From: Blasia pusilla | Lineage: Eukaryota > Marchantiophyta > Marchantiopsida > Blasiales | DNA length: 64,000 nucleotides | Reading direction: 5' to 3' | Assembly (NCBI GenBank): GCA_050084515.1 | Contig: CM114274.1 | Span: 16,182,001-16,246,000 of the forward strand | Shown here: positions 46,300-54,990 of the stretch, piece by piece | Position numbering within the stretch: position 1 is the first letter of the stretch | Layout of the letters: every line of letters begins with the position of its first letter | Notes under the pieces: model-generated | The model's input: the letters and a program-made list of their open reading frames with translations, nothing else | Told to the model about the DNA's origin: nothing | Databases searched by the model: none | Program-made: the position numbers and the translations under genes

Positions 46300-47550
46300 A
46301 TGGAGTATTCCTCAACAGCAATCACAGGCGAGAAGCTAGACAAGCAGAATTACAATGTCTGGAAGTTTCGCATGAAACAATTTCTCATGGGTCAAGAACT
46401 ATGGGAGCTTGTCACAGGTGATGAGGCCAAGTCAGAAGGTGACTCAACAGACTTCAATGTTTGCGCTTGGAACAAACGCGCAAGGCAAGTAATCCACTAT
46501 ATTTCAATAACGATCAGTTCGCCAATGATTGGTCACATCCAAGATGTTGATACTCCGAAGGAGTCCTGGGATGCATTGGAAAATTTGTTCCAGACATCTA
46601 CAAAGGCCAGAAAGCTTCAATTGAAACAACAATTGAACGAAGTGAGGAAAGGATCTCAGAGCATCAATGATTATATTTTGAGTATCAGACATATTGTTGA
46701 TCAGTTGAACAGCATTAGAGTGACAGTAGAAGATGATGATATGATTGTATTCACTCTTCAAGGCCTTCCAAAGGATTATAAGTCCTTTAAGACCTCTATT
46801 TCTGTGAGAGAGAAGTATCCAACCTTTCAAGAGTTAGTTCCTCTGTTGATCAGTGAAGGGATGCGCCTAGTAGGTAGCGGTAGCTTGTCTAGTCTGCAAG
46901 AGAGTGCGCTATTTGCAGGTTATGGATCAAACAGAGGCAGGGGTTGTGGCCAAAACTTCCGTGGTCGTGGTGGATATCAAGCATATGGAGGAAGAGGCAC
47001 TCAATATAACGTCACTCAATCAACTACGAACCAGTACCAAACACAATCACAAGGTGGTGATGGTGGAAATCGTTGGGGTCGAGGTCAACAACAGAGGGTC
47101 CCTGGATCTTGCAATTGCTGTGGGATAAAGGGTCACTATGCAAAGTTTTGCTTCAAGAAGAAGGCAGATATGAGAATAGGAGTCTTACAGCAAGAAAACT
47201 ATGTGGAGCAACAACACCAAGAGCAATACCAAGAACAACAAAATTCACAAACGGAGACTCTCTTGATCATGACTCATCATATGAGAGTAATGGTCAAGAA
47301 AGACTCGACAACAGATTGGTACATTGACTCTGGTGCATCAAATCATATGACCTCACAAGCTAAATTGTTCACTAGTTTGGAGTCGGTGAAAGGTCCTGCA
47401 ATTGTGCTCATAAGAGATGACACTCAACATCATATCACGCATACCGGTAAAGTTCCAATAGCATCAGATGGTCTTTGTGCTCTTGGAAATGTTCTCTATG
47501 TTCCTACCATTGCAAGAAATCTGATCTCTGTAGGACAGATAGTAGAATAG
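46300..47550 (+). CDS. Copia Gag-protease polyprotein (right copy), ends at an internal TAG
   Basis: About 416 codons from the ATG (MEYSSTAITGEKLDKQ) to a TAG. It has the gag domain NYNVWKFRMKQFL ... HYISITISSPMIGHI, the UBN2-like TKARKLQLKQQLNEV and LQGLPKDYKSFKTSI, an Arg/Gly-rich stretch, the zinc knuckle CNCCGIKGHYAKFC (C-x2-C-x4-H-x4-C) and the protease DWYIDSGASNHMT with an intact D-S-G. It stops after SVGQIVE, where the left copy reads MVEQG, so the TAG probably replaced CAG. The gag part could still be functional. Confidence 0.88.
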   Translation: MEYSSTAITGEKLDKQNYNVWKFRMKQFLMGQELWELVTGDEAKSEGDSTDFNVCAWNKRARQVIHYISITISSPMIGHIQDVDTPKESWDALENLFQTSTKARKLQLKQQLNEVRKGSQSINDYILSIRHIVDQLNSIRVTVEDDDMIVFTLQGLPKDYKSFKTSISVREKYPTFQELVPLLISEGMRLVGSGSLSSLQESALFAGYGSNRGRGCGQNFRGRGGYQAYGGRGTQYNVTQSTTNQYQTQSQGGDGGNRWGRGQQQRVPGSCNCCGIKGHYAKFCFKKKADMRIGVLQQENYVEQQHQEQYQEQQNSQTETLLIMTHHMRVMVKKDSTTDWYIDSGASNHMTSQAKLFTSLESVKGPAIVLIRDDTQHHITHTGKVPIASDGLCALGNVLYVPTIARNLISVGQIVE

Positions 47551-47956
47551 GGTTATCAAGTGAAGTTTAACACAGATGGTTGTTTCATTGAAATAATGGA
47601 TGACCAGACTATGATAGCCAAAGGAACTAGATTTGGCAAAATGTTTAAATTAGATATTTCTATGTTAGAGATTCAAACAACAATGTATGGTCAAACCGGC
47701 CAACAAGTCATAGATCTAAATGTGTGGCATAAAAGAATTGGACATATGAATCTTCAAAGATTACTGAGTCTTTCATCATCTAATATAGTAATAGGACTCC
47801 CTAAATTAGGGAGTTCCGTTACGTTAGAGGTTTGCCCTACTTGCCAATTTGGAAAACAAGCTAGATTTCTTTTTCTTAAGCAAGGTAGTAGAGCATCCAA
47901 GATATTGGAGTTGATCCACAGTGATGTGTGGACAACATCACAACATAGCCTTAGTG
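47551..47956 (+). pseudogene. Copia GAG-pre-integrase and integrase start (right copy)
   Basis: It continues the frame after the TAG with GYQVKFNTDG, then the zinc region VWHKRIGHMNLQRL, VCPTCQFGKQAR and the integrase start LELIHSDVWTTSQHSLSGC. It stops abruptly at the inverted repeat at 47939-47982, with no second or third catalytic residue. Confidence 0.88.
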
Positions 47957-47982
47957 GTTGTATGCACTAAGGCTATGTTGTG
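47939..47982. repeat. Perfect 18-bp inverted repeat at the recombination junction
   Basis: CACAACATAGCCTTAGTG (47939-47956), an 8-base loop, then CACTAAGGCTATGTTGTG (47965-47982). The first arm is normal element sequence (the left copy continues differently here); the second arm is its reverse complement and leads into foreign DNA. Confidence 0.95.
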
Positions 47983-49575
47983 AAAAATATGCCTTAGTAT
48001 GCGCACTTAAAAAATGTCATCAAAGCGACTTCGCAAGTTCGGTTGGTTGTGGAAATGGCCTTTGCCATCGACTTCTTACCCCCATTTGCAGCCCATGCAA
48101 GCTTAATGTGCTCATTGGACTTTGCATGGTTAGTAAAGGCTGAAACCTTGCAATTGATTGCTCCATCTCTTGCAAAGACACTCTTCCCCTTCCCCTTCCT
48201 ACAAACTTTACAAAATATTCTACCACAAACTGGTTCAAAATCAATCCAATCAAACATTGAATACCAAACATCCTTCCATGCCACACGAAATTTTTTGGAC
48301 ATAACTGCACTGCTTCTTGATGGAGCCTGCTCATCTCTTTCATCAGATGAGCCACACAATGCGATAATGTCAAGCCCATCATCTATGCGTTCCTTACCTA
48401 GGAACGCAATCATTGTCTTCTGTCTCTTGGCCATGTGCACTTCTCAGAAACTACCTACACAATGTCTAAAGTGATTTAGACTACAATCAGAAAACTGTCA
48501 AACCTAAACCTTGAAAGTAAACCCAACAAAGCAAGGAAAGTTAATAAAAGAGTTGGCCCGTTGGATAAAGAGTGCGGCTTAGCAAAGCAACGGCAAACAA
48601 AACTCTGAAACAAAACATGAAAGCCCGAGGCTATGAGATAAGGTGGGGGATGGGCCCACTATAGTGCATCGAGCAGATCCCCAAATCCACCCCAAAAATT
48701 CGTGGAATGCCCCGAAGAGTTGCTGCCGATAGTGTGGCAATACAAAGCGAACTAAAAGCGGTTGAAGCAAAGCAACCAGGGTGTTCAATGGAAACGAAGC
48801 ATCATAGTGCAGATCCGGATTTCAAGATTCCAAGTCCAAGAGCAAAAGGAACATGGAAAAGTCTGGATTGGCACTGAGATCTTGAGAGCCTTGCAACATA
48901 AAAAATGTGCTACCAAATAATGGCTAGTTTTGTGACAAGCCCGAGCTCGAAGCTAAAACAAAGTAAGCAAGGCCCACAACTTGAACTTTGTGACTCTAGG
49001 TTTGGATTTGGAAAGCGTGCACCTCTCCGAAACAAAATGCATAGCAATACAACGAAGGGCATGCAGCTTAAAGCTCGGAATGACAGGACTTTGTGGAGCA
49101 CCAGATGAGCACGGTGGATGATGGGCACAACACGTAGCCCGCACCTGTAGAAATCAAAAGGAACTAAAAAAAAGCAGAGCATGCAACTGAAACTCCCGAA
49201 CTCCGGTGAGAGCAATTGTGTAGCTCGGATAGAGCAGTATGCTACATGTGCATGAAGCAATAGGAAATTGAACGCTGCAAGGAAACGAAAAGTTGCAGGG
49301 AAACGAAAAGCAGCAGCGGAAGATCTATAGCTCGGACAGAAATAAAATGCACTAGCGGAGGGCCTTGGGCGTAACAGAAATGAAAATCAGTGGCGGAGGG
49401 CCTTGGGCGCATAGCTTGGAAAGAAGTAGAAACAAAAATCAGCAGCGGCGGGGCCTTGGGTGCATAGCTTGGAAAGGAGAAACAAAAATCAGCACCGGTG
49501 GGCCTTGGCCCTTCAAGAATAGTGCACACAAGAAAGTTGCATCCGAAGGATAGAATCCAAGAATGAGCAGATCTG
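47983..49575 (-). pseudogene. Captured host-like fragment with BED/TTF-type zinc-finger coding sequence
   Basis: This 1.6-kb block replaces the integrase and RT of the copia element. A minus-strand frame at 47994-48440 codes 148 residues with FDWIDFEP-like aromatic spacing, CGRIFCKVCRKGKGK, then VSAFTNHAKSNEHIKLAW: the C-x2-C ... H-x4-H arrangement of BED/TTF-type fingers that precede hAT-like transposase or transposase-derived host proteins. The N-terminal MAKRQKT is basic. Only the finger region is present. The rest (48440-49575) is non-coding in my reading and includes a four-unit tandem repeat. Direction is opposite to the copia genes. Confidence 0.6.
49341..49512. repeat. Tandem repeat, about four units of 45-60 bp
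   Basis: Units share GGCGGAGGGCCTTGGGCGCA, AGCTTGGAAAG and GAAACAAAAATCAGCA, with internal deletions making the length vary. It sits inside the captured block. Confidence 0.85.
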
Positions 49576-50006
49576 AAATCAGGTTATTCATTTACTTTGG
49601 GAAGCGCAACTATAAGTTGGGCTTCAAAGAAGCAACCTACAATTGCTTTATCTTCAACAAAGGCCGAGTATAGAGGAGCAACCAATGCACCATGTGAGGC
49701 GGTGTGGCTTCATCGATTACTTGTTGAGATTGGTGTTGGTAACTTAGGACCTAGTGTAATATATGCAGAAAATATTAGTAGCATCAAGCTTGCTAATAAC
49801 CTTGTGTTTCATGCTTGTGCAAAGCATGTTGAGGTGCACTATTATTTTATCAGAGAGAAAGTGCTTGCAGGAGAAATTGATCTTGTGTATATAGGTACAT
49901 ATCAGTAAATTGCTGACATCTTGACAAAGGTATTGTCTAGAGATCAGTTTGAGATGTTTAGAAAGAATTTAGGCATTAGAGATATCCATATGAGCTTGAG
50001 GGGGAG
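49576..50006 (+). pseudogene. Copia RNase H and polypurine tract (right copy)
   Basis: Similarity with the left copy resumes at TTATTCATTTACTTTGGG. The frame has SWASKKQPT, LSSTKAEYRG, EAVWLHRLLVEIG, HVEVHYYFIREKV and, after a TAA at 49906, IADILTK and SRDQFEMFRKNLGI. The catalytic T-E-A-E is changed to T-K-A-E. The polypurine tract TGAGCTTGAGGGGGAG occupies 49991-50006. Confidence 0.88.
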
Positions 50007-50261
50007 TATTGAAGATTGAGTTACAGTCCAGCTCATGAGACACCTGAACTGCTATATTTGGTACTCACACGAAGTAGGAAAGCTTAATCTTGGTTAGTTA
50101 GTTAAGCACGATTATCTTAACTAGGGTTAGTTAATCACAGTTAGTCTAACTCGAGACTATGGTTAAGGGTAGGATTAAGGTTGCTTGTACATACCCTATA
50201 TAATTGAGAAGAGGATCAGTCTCGACTCATTCTTTCATTGCAAACTTTGTTCTCCATGGTG

Positions 50262-50298
<37 letters not shown>

Positions 50299-50338
50299 TC
50301 GTTTTCCACTAGTATTGCTTGTTTAGTAGTTTTCCACA
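50007..50338 (+). repeat. 3' LTR of right copia element
   Basis: 332 bp, 20 bp longer than the 5' LTR mainly because of a (GT)n expansion at 50263-50297. The remaining sequence differs at a handful of positions, so the insertion is not brand new. Confidence 0.93.
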
Positions 50339-50343
50339 CCCAT
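50339..50343. repeat. Target-site duplication CCCAT (right side)
   Basis: Matches 45467-45471. The gypsy reading frame on the minus strand runs up to it (ETWEPHM) and resumes beyond the element (GPKLIGGE). Confidence 0.92.
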
Positions 50344-50544
50344 ATGTGGCTCCCAAGTCTCCATCGTGACTAAGGTGGGACTCTTCGGCGCAAAAGTAGA
50401 TGGTTGCTATGGTGCAATCTTGTCTCAGACGACAGAACTCGACTGCTCCCCTATAGCCAACTGTAAAATCGGATCTCTATATGTAGTACTCTACACCACG
50501 CTCGATGCTGTGGCTACCATCTCTTGGCGTACTTGCAAAACATC

Positions 50545-51996
50545 CTAAGAAGTCCAAGGGTGTCTCTCCCGATTACCCTTGGTGTGTTGATCTTCTCGAG
50601 TTTTGCCCCCAGCCACTGCCTCAACGGTCTCGGTAGGCATGGGGCTCACCAACACAACTTCTGTGATTTGTCGCATCCTCAAACGCTGCTCAACTACTCC
50701 TAAGCTGAAAATCCATGTCAAGCAGTTCAAGTTTAACGCCTGACCCAAGACATGATGTCATGATGCCTCTGACAGTGACAGTACTATCGTCACTCATATG
50801 AGGAATCCCATCGCTCGCTCTCACTTATTGGCGTTGGGCTCCACCAACCTCTGTACCTGGTCATCCCAAACCAAGTCAGGTCCGACCTCCTTGAATGCAT
50901 AGGAAGCGGGAAAACTCACCAATGTGGGAAAGGTTTCCCCTAGCATGCCAATCCTATTGACCACAGTCAACGGCGGTCGATCATCTAGCCTCATTGCATG
51001 TGATCAACCACCCGGATCCAATATAGAATCCACCAACAAATCGGAGGGGCGCTCCACTCTCGGATATGCCCTCCGCAACACCTCGTGTGGTACCAAGTTG
51101 GTCCACCAAAGATGCGAGCAATGTGCTCGTGAACCCACACTTGCCGCATCCAACAAAATTTCCGGGCCGATCCATGCATGCACCTCATTTGCACTCGTCA
51201 CCACACGGGACCTTGAATCGCCCAAAATCAGTACATTCTCCATAATGTATGCTGTAGGACGAGACTGATGCTCCTACAAGTGTTGCAAGATCCGCATCAT
51301 CTCCCAAAACAACATGGACCAAGAGTCAGCTAATTTGCTACCTCGTCCAACACTCGACTCGCCTTGACATGGCCAACTATCAATGATCAAGTCTATGGTC
51401 CCTACCTGCTCCAAGTCTTGCGCCCCCAATAATGAAATGTCCCTCGATAGGGAACTCTGGTAACCCTGAATGGCAGACGCAGATAACAAGTCGGGAAAAC
51501 GGAGGCATAACTGCGCCACATGATGAAGTGAAGCGCTCCTTGCAACATCATCAATCTCCACGTATAGGTATTGCTGCACGCGCACTCCAGCATGCAAAAG
51601 AACAGCTAACCTAGTGCTGATCCCTCCATAGAGATCCAACACCCGAATACCCTCCTCTGGGATGCACCACACAATCAGGGTGGTGTCCAAAGGGGTCATA
51701 ATAGCACTCCTACCTACTTGGGGTTCTTCTAACCCGTCATACTTTGGTGCAAACGTCTCGCTCCTCGCGGTCTGCACATGCTCAGTGGCTAAGCGTCGAA
51801 GCTTCTCAATTGAGCCCCAAAGTGGCACCTCTCCTCCACGGACTGATGCAACTACCATGACACTCCCCTCCATAGAAATGTCAGGAACAAGAGTATCCTC
51901 TGCATGGACATGTCCCTCAATCAAATCACCAGGCCAAGTGATGGCATTGCTAAATACTGCTAAGGTCACCATCTCTCCTAGCCGTTGCTCGATCAC
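50545..51996 (-). pseudogene. C5 cytosine DNA methyltransferase domain of the gypsy polyprotein
   Basis: One frame, uninterrupted by indels over about 1.45 kb, contains the methyltransferase motifs in canonical order: motif I RVLDLYGGIS (near 51645), motif II YVEIDD, motif IV IIDSWPCQGES with the catalytic Cys codon at 51369-51367, motif VI MENVLILGD with the catalytic Glu codon at 51240-51238, motif VIII SRAHCSHLWWTN, a target-recognition-like stretch with TVVNRIG and FPTLVSFPASYAF, then ERAMGF (motif IX-like) and LGQALNLNCLTW (motif X). The order is not permuted, so it is unlike plant DRM enzymes; the LLDAASVGSRAH...LWWTN segment resembles DNMT3. Five in-frame stops (51274, 51004, 50821, 50794, 50758) make it inactive as written. 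It lies in the same frame as the protease upstream. Active relatives would methylate DNA at C5. Confidence 0.9.
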
Positions 51997-52044
51997 TACA
52001 CCTCTGAATCGAACGGGTAATGAGCTAAGGCGCCCATCACCTGA

Positions 52045-52461
52045 CTACCATTCTAAGTTGTAGCACGCTGACTCCTCCCACTAATGCAAGGAAAACCCCA
52101 TCGGGTATAACAGTGCTCCACCAACCAAGATGTTGTAGGACTCTACATCAATCACTATCGCCCTGGCTCGCACCACGGACTCATCTGTAGGATATCCCGC
52201 GCGAATCCTCACCATGACCTCTTGTCGGGTGATATACTCTGTTGTACTCCCTCCATCCAAGGATGTTTGTATCCGGAATGGACAACGCTCCATATCGGCT
52301 CTCGTCAAGCCCAATCCTCTGAATGACACTTTCCCCAACATCACGGGTTGCGCTCTTGAATCCAACAAGACGCGTTGCGGACTAAAAGCTCTACCTCCAG
52401 GACTCACCAATTGGAAGACCTCTCCCCGGTTATCGAGCAACACAACACCAAGAGAAGCCAT
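52045..52461 (-). pseudogene. Gypsy aspartic protease (right copy)
   Basis: The frame has RVLLDSRAQPVMLGK (family form D-S-G; here Gly is Arg, at 52362-52354), IQTSLDGGSTTEYITRQ and the second half YNILVGGALLYPMGF, a typical I/L-L-G motif. TAG codons at 52081 and 52045 interrupt it; from here the same frame continues into the methyltransferase. Confidence 0.82.
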
Positions 52462-52505
52462 GACACGCTCTCCGCCATCCTAGCAGCCGCATCCTCCCAT
52501 GAATC

Positions 52506-53282
52506 TTACGTGGACGGCCCGAGCATCCGCTCCAAGGGCAGGTCCATCACCTCCTTTGCAATCACCTCTAAACGTGATGCAGGAACTCCAACTCCACGCT
52601 CACATAACGTAGTGGCTAGCCGGAACAACTCGGCGGGCGTATCTCCCAATGTCATAACATCGGAAGCAGAAAATATCGGAGCACAGTACACTATCATGGC
52701 TGCCCCCAACATCGTACTTGACACATGCTCCTCTTGAGCATCAGCAATAGGAGTCGTTGCACTTGTTTCTCCCATTGCTCTCCTTGCCTGCACACCAATA
52801 ACATCACAAACTCTTCGGGAACTCTGATCATGACCCATTGATGGGGTCCTCATCGCCTCGTACAACGTGTAAGACTGAGGAAGCCTGGTCTGTTTCCTGG
52901 CTTTCCCTTGTTGTGGATCCAACTCTGCGACTACTCCATGCGTCACATCTACAGCGGCCTTCATCTCAGCAACCACGCACATCCAACCAGGATCCTCCAT
53001 ATCTTTGGCTGCTCCATATGATATTGATGCCATAGATCCGGCATCGGGTAATCTCAATGCCATAGCAGCAATCTGCTCCTATAGCTGCTGTATCTGAGCA
53101 GCCATCCCAGCCTCACGCCCGACGTCTCCCTCGACGCGTCTAGGTGGTGGGACTCTATCTCCTCCACGGGCAACTACACCACCCTGTGGGGCAACTCCAG
53201 CTCCTTGTCCCCCAACGGGACCACCTGGTGCACGATCCCATGCTAACTCATGGCATCCAAACAACGAGACAAGAAATACCAA
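52506..53282 (-). pseudogene. Gag-like or protease-upstream region of the gypsy polyprotein
   Basis: Two in-frame pieces, 53282-53079 and 53063-52506, are separated by one TAG, in a QQL*EQIAAMALRLPD context where CAG is likely. The first is Gly/Arg-rich; the second contains SYTLYEAMRTPSMG, MIVYCAPIF and GDTPAELFRLATTLCERGVG. I do not see a zinc knuckle or a standard gag fold. A frame change lies between it and the protease. It probably represents the end of gag plus a linker; the main gag portion is deleted with part of the 5' LTR. Confidence 0.6.
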
Positions 53283-53370
53283 AATATCTCCAATCGCCCC
53301 CCTAGGTGGTGGTTAGTCCCTCTAACTCCAGATAGCCATCTATCCCTACCTACCATGACATACATCTCTC
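53237..53370 (-). repeat. 5' LTR remnant of right gypsy element
   Basis: It matches the first about 134 bp of the 3' LTR at 41838 and below, then diverges into coding sequence after GGGATCGTG, so the second part of the LTR, the primer site and most of gag are deleted. Confidence 0.7.
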
Positions 53371-53816
53371 TTTGTAATATAAGATCCAATCTCTCTCACA
53401 ACACCATAGTTCTCACATGTGAAACATTACGCTCGAGCATTTCACAATCATTATTCTAACGTGTTAAATCCATCCACTCTTTCAGTCACTAAAAAGGAGT
53501 TTCCATACTTCTGTTAGCGACTCGTGTCAATTCATTATAAGTCAAAAAGACACGGGTCACCGAGAGGGAAAGAACCCCTATAAGAGCCCTCTCCCATGAT
53601 AGTATATTTATATTTTTGGATCATATCGTACAGATGTACAGCCTTATGACTAATGTTTAGTAGACTCTAAAAATTAGTACGTGACATTTTAAATCAATTT
53701 TGAATTATAAAAAAAAATTAATCATAAAAAGGAGAAAAGTTTGAAACATGAAGGGCACTCTTAGTAAGAATGTGGAACTAATGGGCAACCAGGGCCATGC
53801 ATGGGATTAAGAGACT
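53371..53816. other. Flank of the gypsy insertion, nothing recognised
   Basis: Single-copy-looking AT-rich DNA between the gypsy LTR remnant and a Helitron-like end. Confidence 0.5.
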
Positions 53817-54140
53817 ACTAGTACGGAATTCGTGCGATGCACAGGAAAAAAAAATGTTTGAAGAAGTTTTTTTAGTATATAGGAAGGGATTAATGATATT
53901 GTACACAAATTCAAATTTTTTCCATGCTGCTTGGCATGTGAAACATTTTCTTATTCCCCCAAACAAAGAAGTGTTTGCACTCTCCCATAATTAATACATA
54001 TATATACATACATAGGAAATAAAAATATTGAAAAGCTGGTGTAAAGAAAAAATTAATGATGCTCAAAAAAATTAAAAAAAGTTGCCAGACATTATCAAAT
54101 TACCATATTACCACGTGCCAAGCAAGAATATTCTCTAATA
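53817..54140 (-). mobile_element. Non-autonomous Helitron-like element, 3' end well defined
   Basis: On the minus strand the segment ends with the near-palindrome GTGCATCGCAC, a short AT/GC stretch and GTACTAGT, matching the plant Helitron 3' end (hairpin plus CTAG-T). The 5' end was not identified; the right boundary is approximate. No coding sequence. Confidence 0.5.
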
Positions 54141-54149
54141 AATGGCGGG

Positions 54150-54990
54150 CTTGCGGTCGCGCAGAGTTTTCTGGAGTGGAAGACAGAGAGATTCGTGTGG
54201 AGCTTGGAAGTCGCGCGGGATCACTTGGGAGTGGGTCTCGTTTGCAGTGGGTGGAATCATCCGGTGTGGAAGAGATTCGCGTTCGGGATTGAGAGCGCGC
54301 TGAATCGTGTGGACTTCGGTTTTCGCATGCGCGCGGAATCATGTGGAGCGGAAGGGAGAGGACGGGTTTCGTTTGCAGTCGTGTGGAATCGTCTTGTGTT
54401 GAAGCGAGTCGTGTTTAAGAGTAGAGGACGGGATTCGTTTCGCTTGTTGGCGCGCAGAGGCATCTTAGTTGAAGAGCTTAGCATCGCTTGCTGTGTAGCG
54501 CAGAGTCATTGAGTTGAAGAGTCTGGTCTCGCTTGCTGTAGCCGAGAAAGAATCATTGAATTGAAGAGATTCGTCTCGTTTGCGGTCGGGTAGGATCGCC
54601 AGGTGGAAGCGATTCGTTTTCAGGGTTTGAGTCTCGCCCGCGGTCCTCTGGAGTCTAGGAAGGTATCCGTTTCGTTGGCTGCGGGCATGAACGTCTGGAG
54701 TGGAAGATATTTGTCTCGATCCAGTGGGGAGAAAGATTTAGTGTGGAAGAGATTCGTTTTTAGGACGGAAGTGTGCTTTTAAAATCATTTGGAGTTGAAG
54801 AACGGATCCTTTGTTAGAGTTGACGTCGGGTAGAATCATCCGGATCTCGAGGGATTAATTCTTGGCAGTCGTTTGGTATCATCCAAGTTGGAAGAGATCG
54901 GCATCATCGTCAGGCGCTGAAAAGACTTGTCCCGTTTGTCGTCAGGTAGACTCATGTGGCGTTTAAGAGAAGCCTTGTCTACTATGTCTA
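54150..54990 (+). repeat. Degenerate tandem repeat (GTTTGCGGTCG / GGAATCAT / GAAGAGATTCG units)
   Basis: About 12-14 diverged units of 50-70 bp, each with a TCGTTTGC-GTCG part, a GTGGAATCATC-like part and a TGGAAGAGATTCGT-like part, for example around 54230, 54360, 54390, 54470, 54550, 54610, 54700, 54750. Frames across it carry no known domain. Confidence 0.7.

Larger units (their letters stand above)
45472..50338 (+). mobile_element. Ty1/copia retrotransposon (right copy) nested in the gypsy element
   Basis: The LTRs (312 and 332 bp) both begin TATTGAAG and end TTTTCCACA, and the element is flanked by a perfect CCCAT duplication. Gag, protease, GAG-pre-integrase and the first part of integrase are present, then an 18-bp inverted repeat marks a switch into 1.6 kb of foreign DNA, after which RNase H and the polypurine tract resume. 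Integrase core and RT are missing. It is the same family as the left copy and, like it, lies antisense to its gypsy host. Confidence 0.94.
41637..53370 (-). mobile_element. Ty3/gypsy retrotransposon encoding a DNA methyltransferase and a PHD finger (right copy)
   Basis: Minus-strand order is 5' LTR remnant, gag-like region, protease, C5 cytosine methyltransferase, reverse transcriptase, RNase H, integrase, PHD finger, 3' LTR. Between methyltransferase and RT it is split by a copia element (45467-50343); removing that element makes the gypsy reading continuous across the CCCAT duplication. The integrase tail (42049-42622) is inverted and about 0.6 kb of foreign sequence lies beside it. About 6.9 kb of gypsy sequence remains. 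The left copy at 4543-7647 belongs to the same family. Internal stops show that it is no longer autonomous. Confidence 0.92.

Noticed and set aside
50545-51996. Methyltransferase as an ordinary host DRM gene or a bacterial insertion
   Set aside because: Motif order is canonical rather than the permuted order of DRM, the frame is shared with a retroviral-type protease, and RT follows directly once the copia element is removed; there is no restriction or bacterial context.
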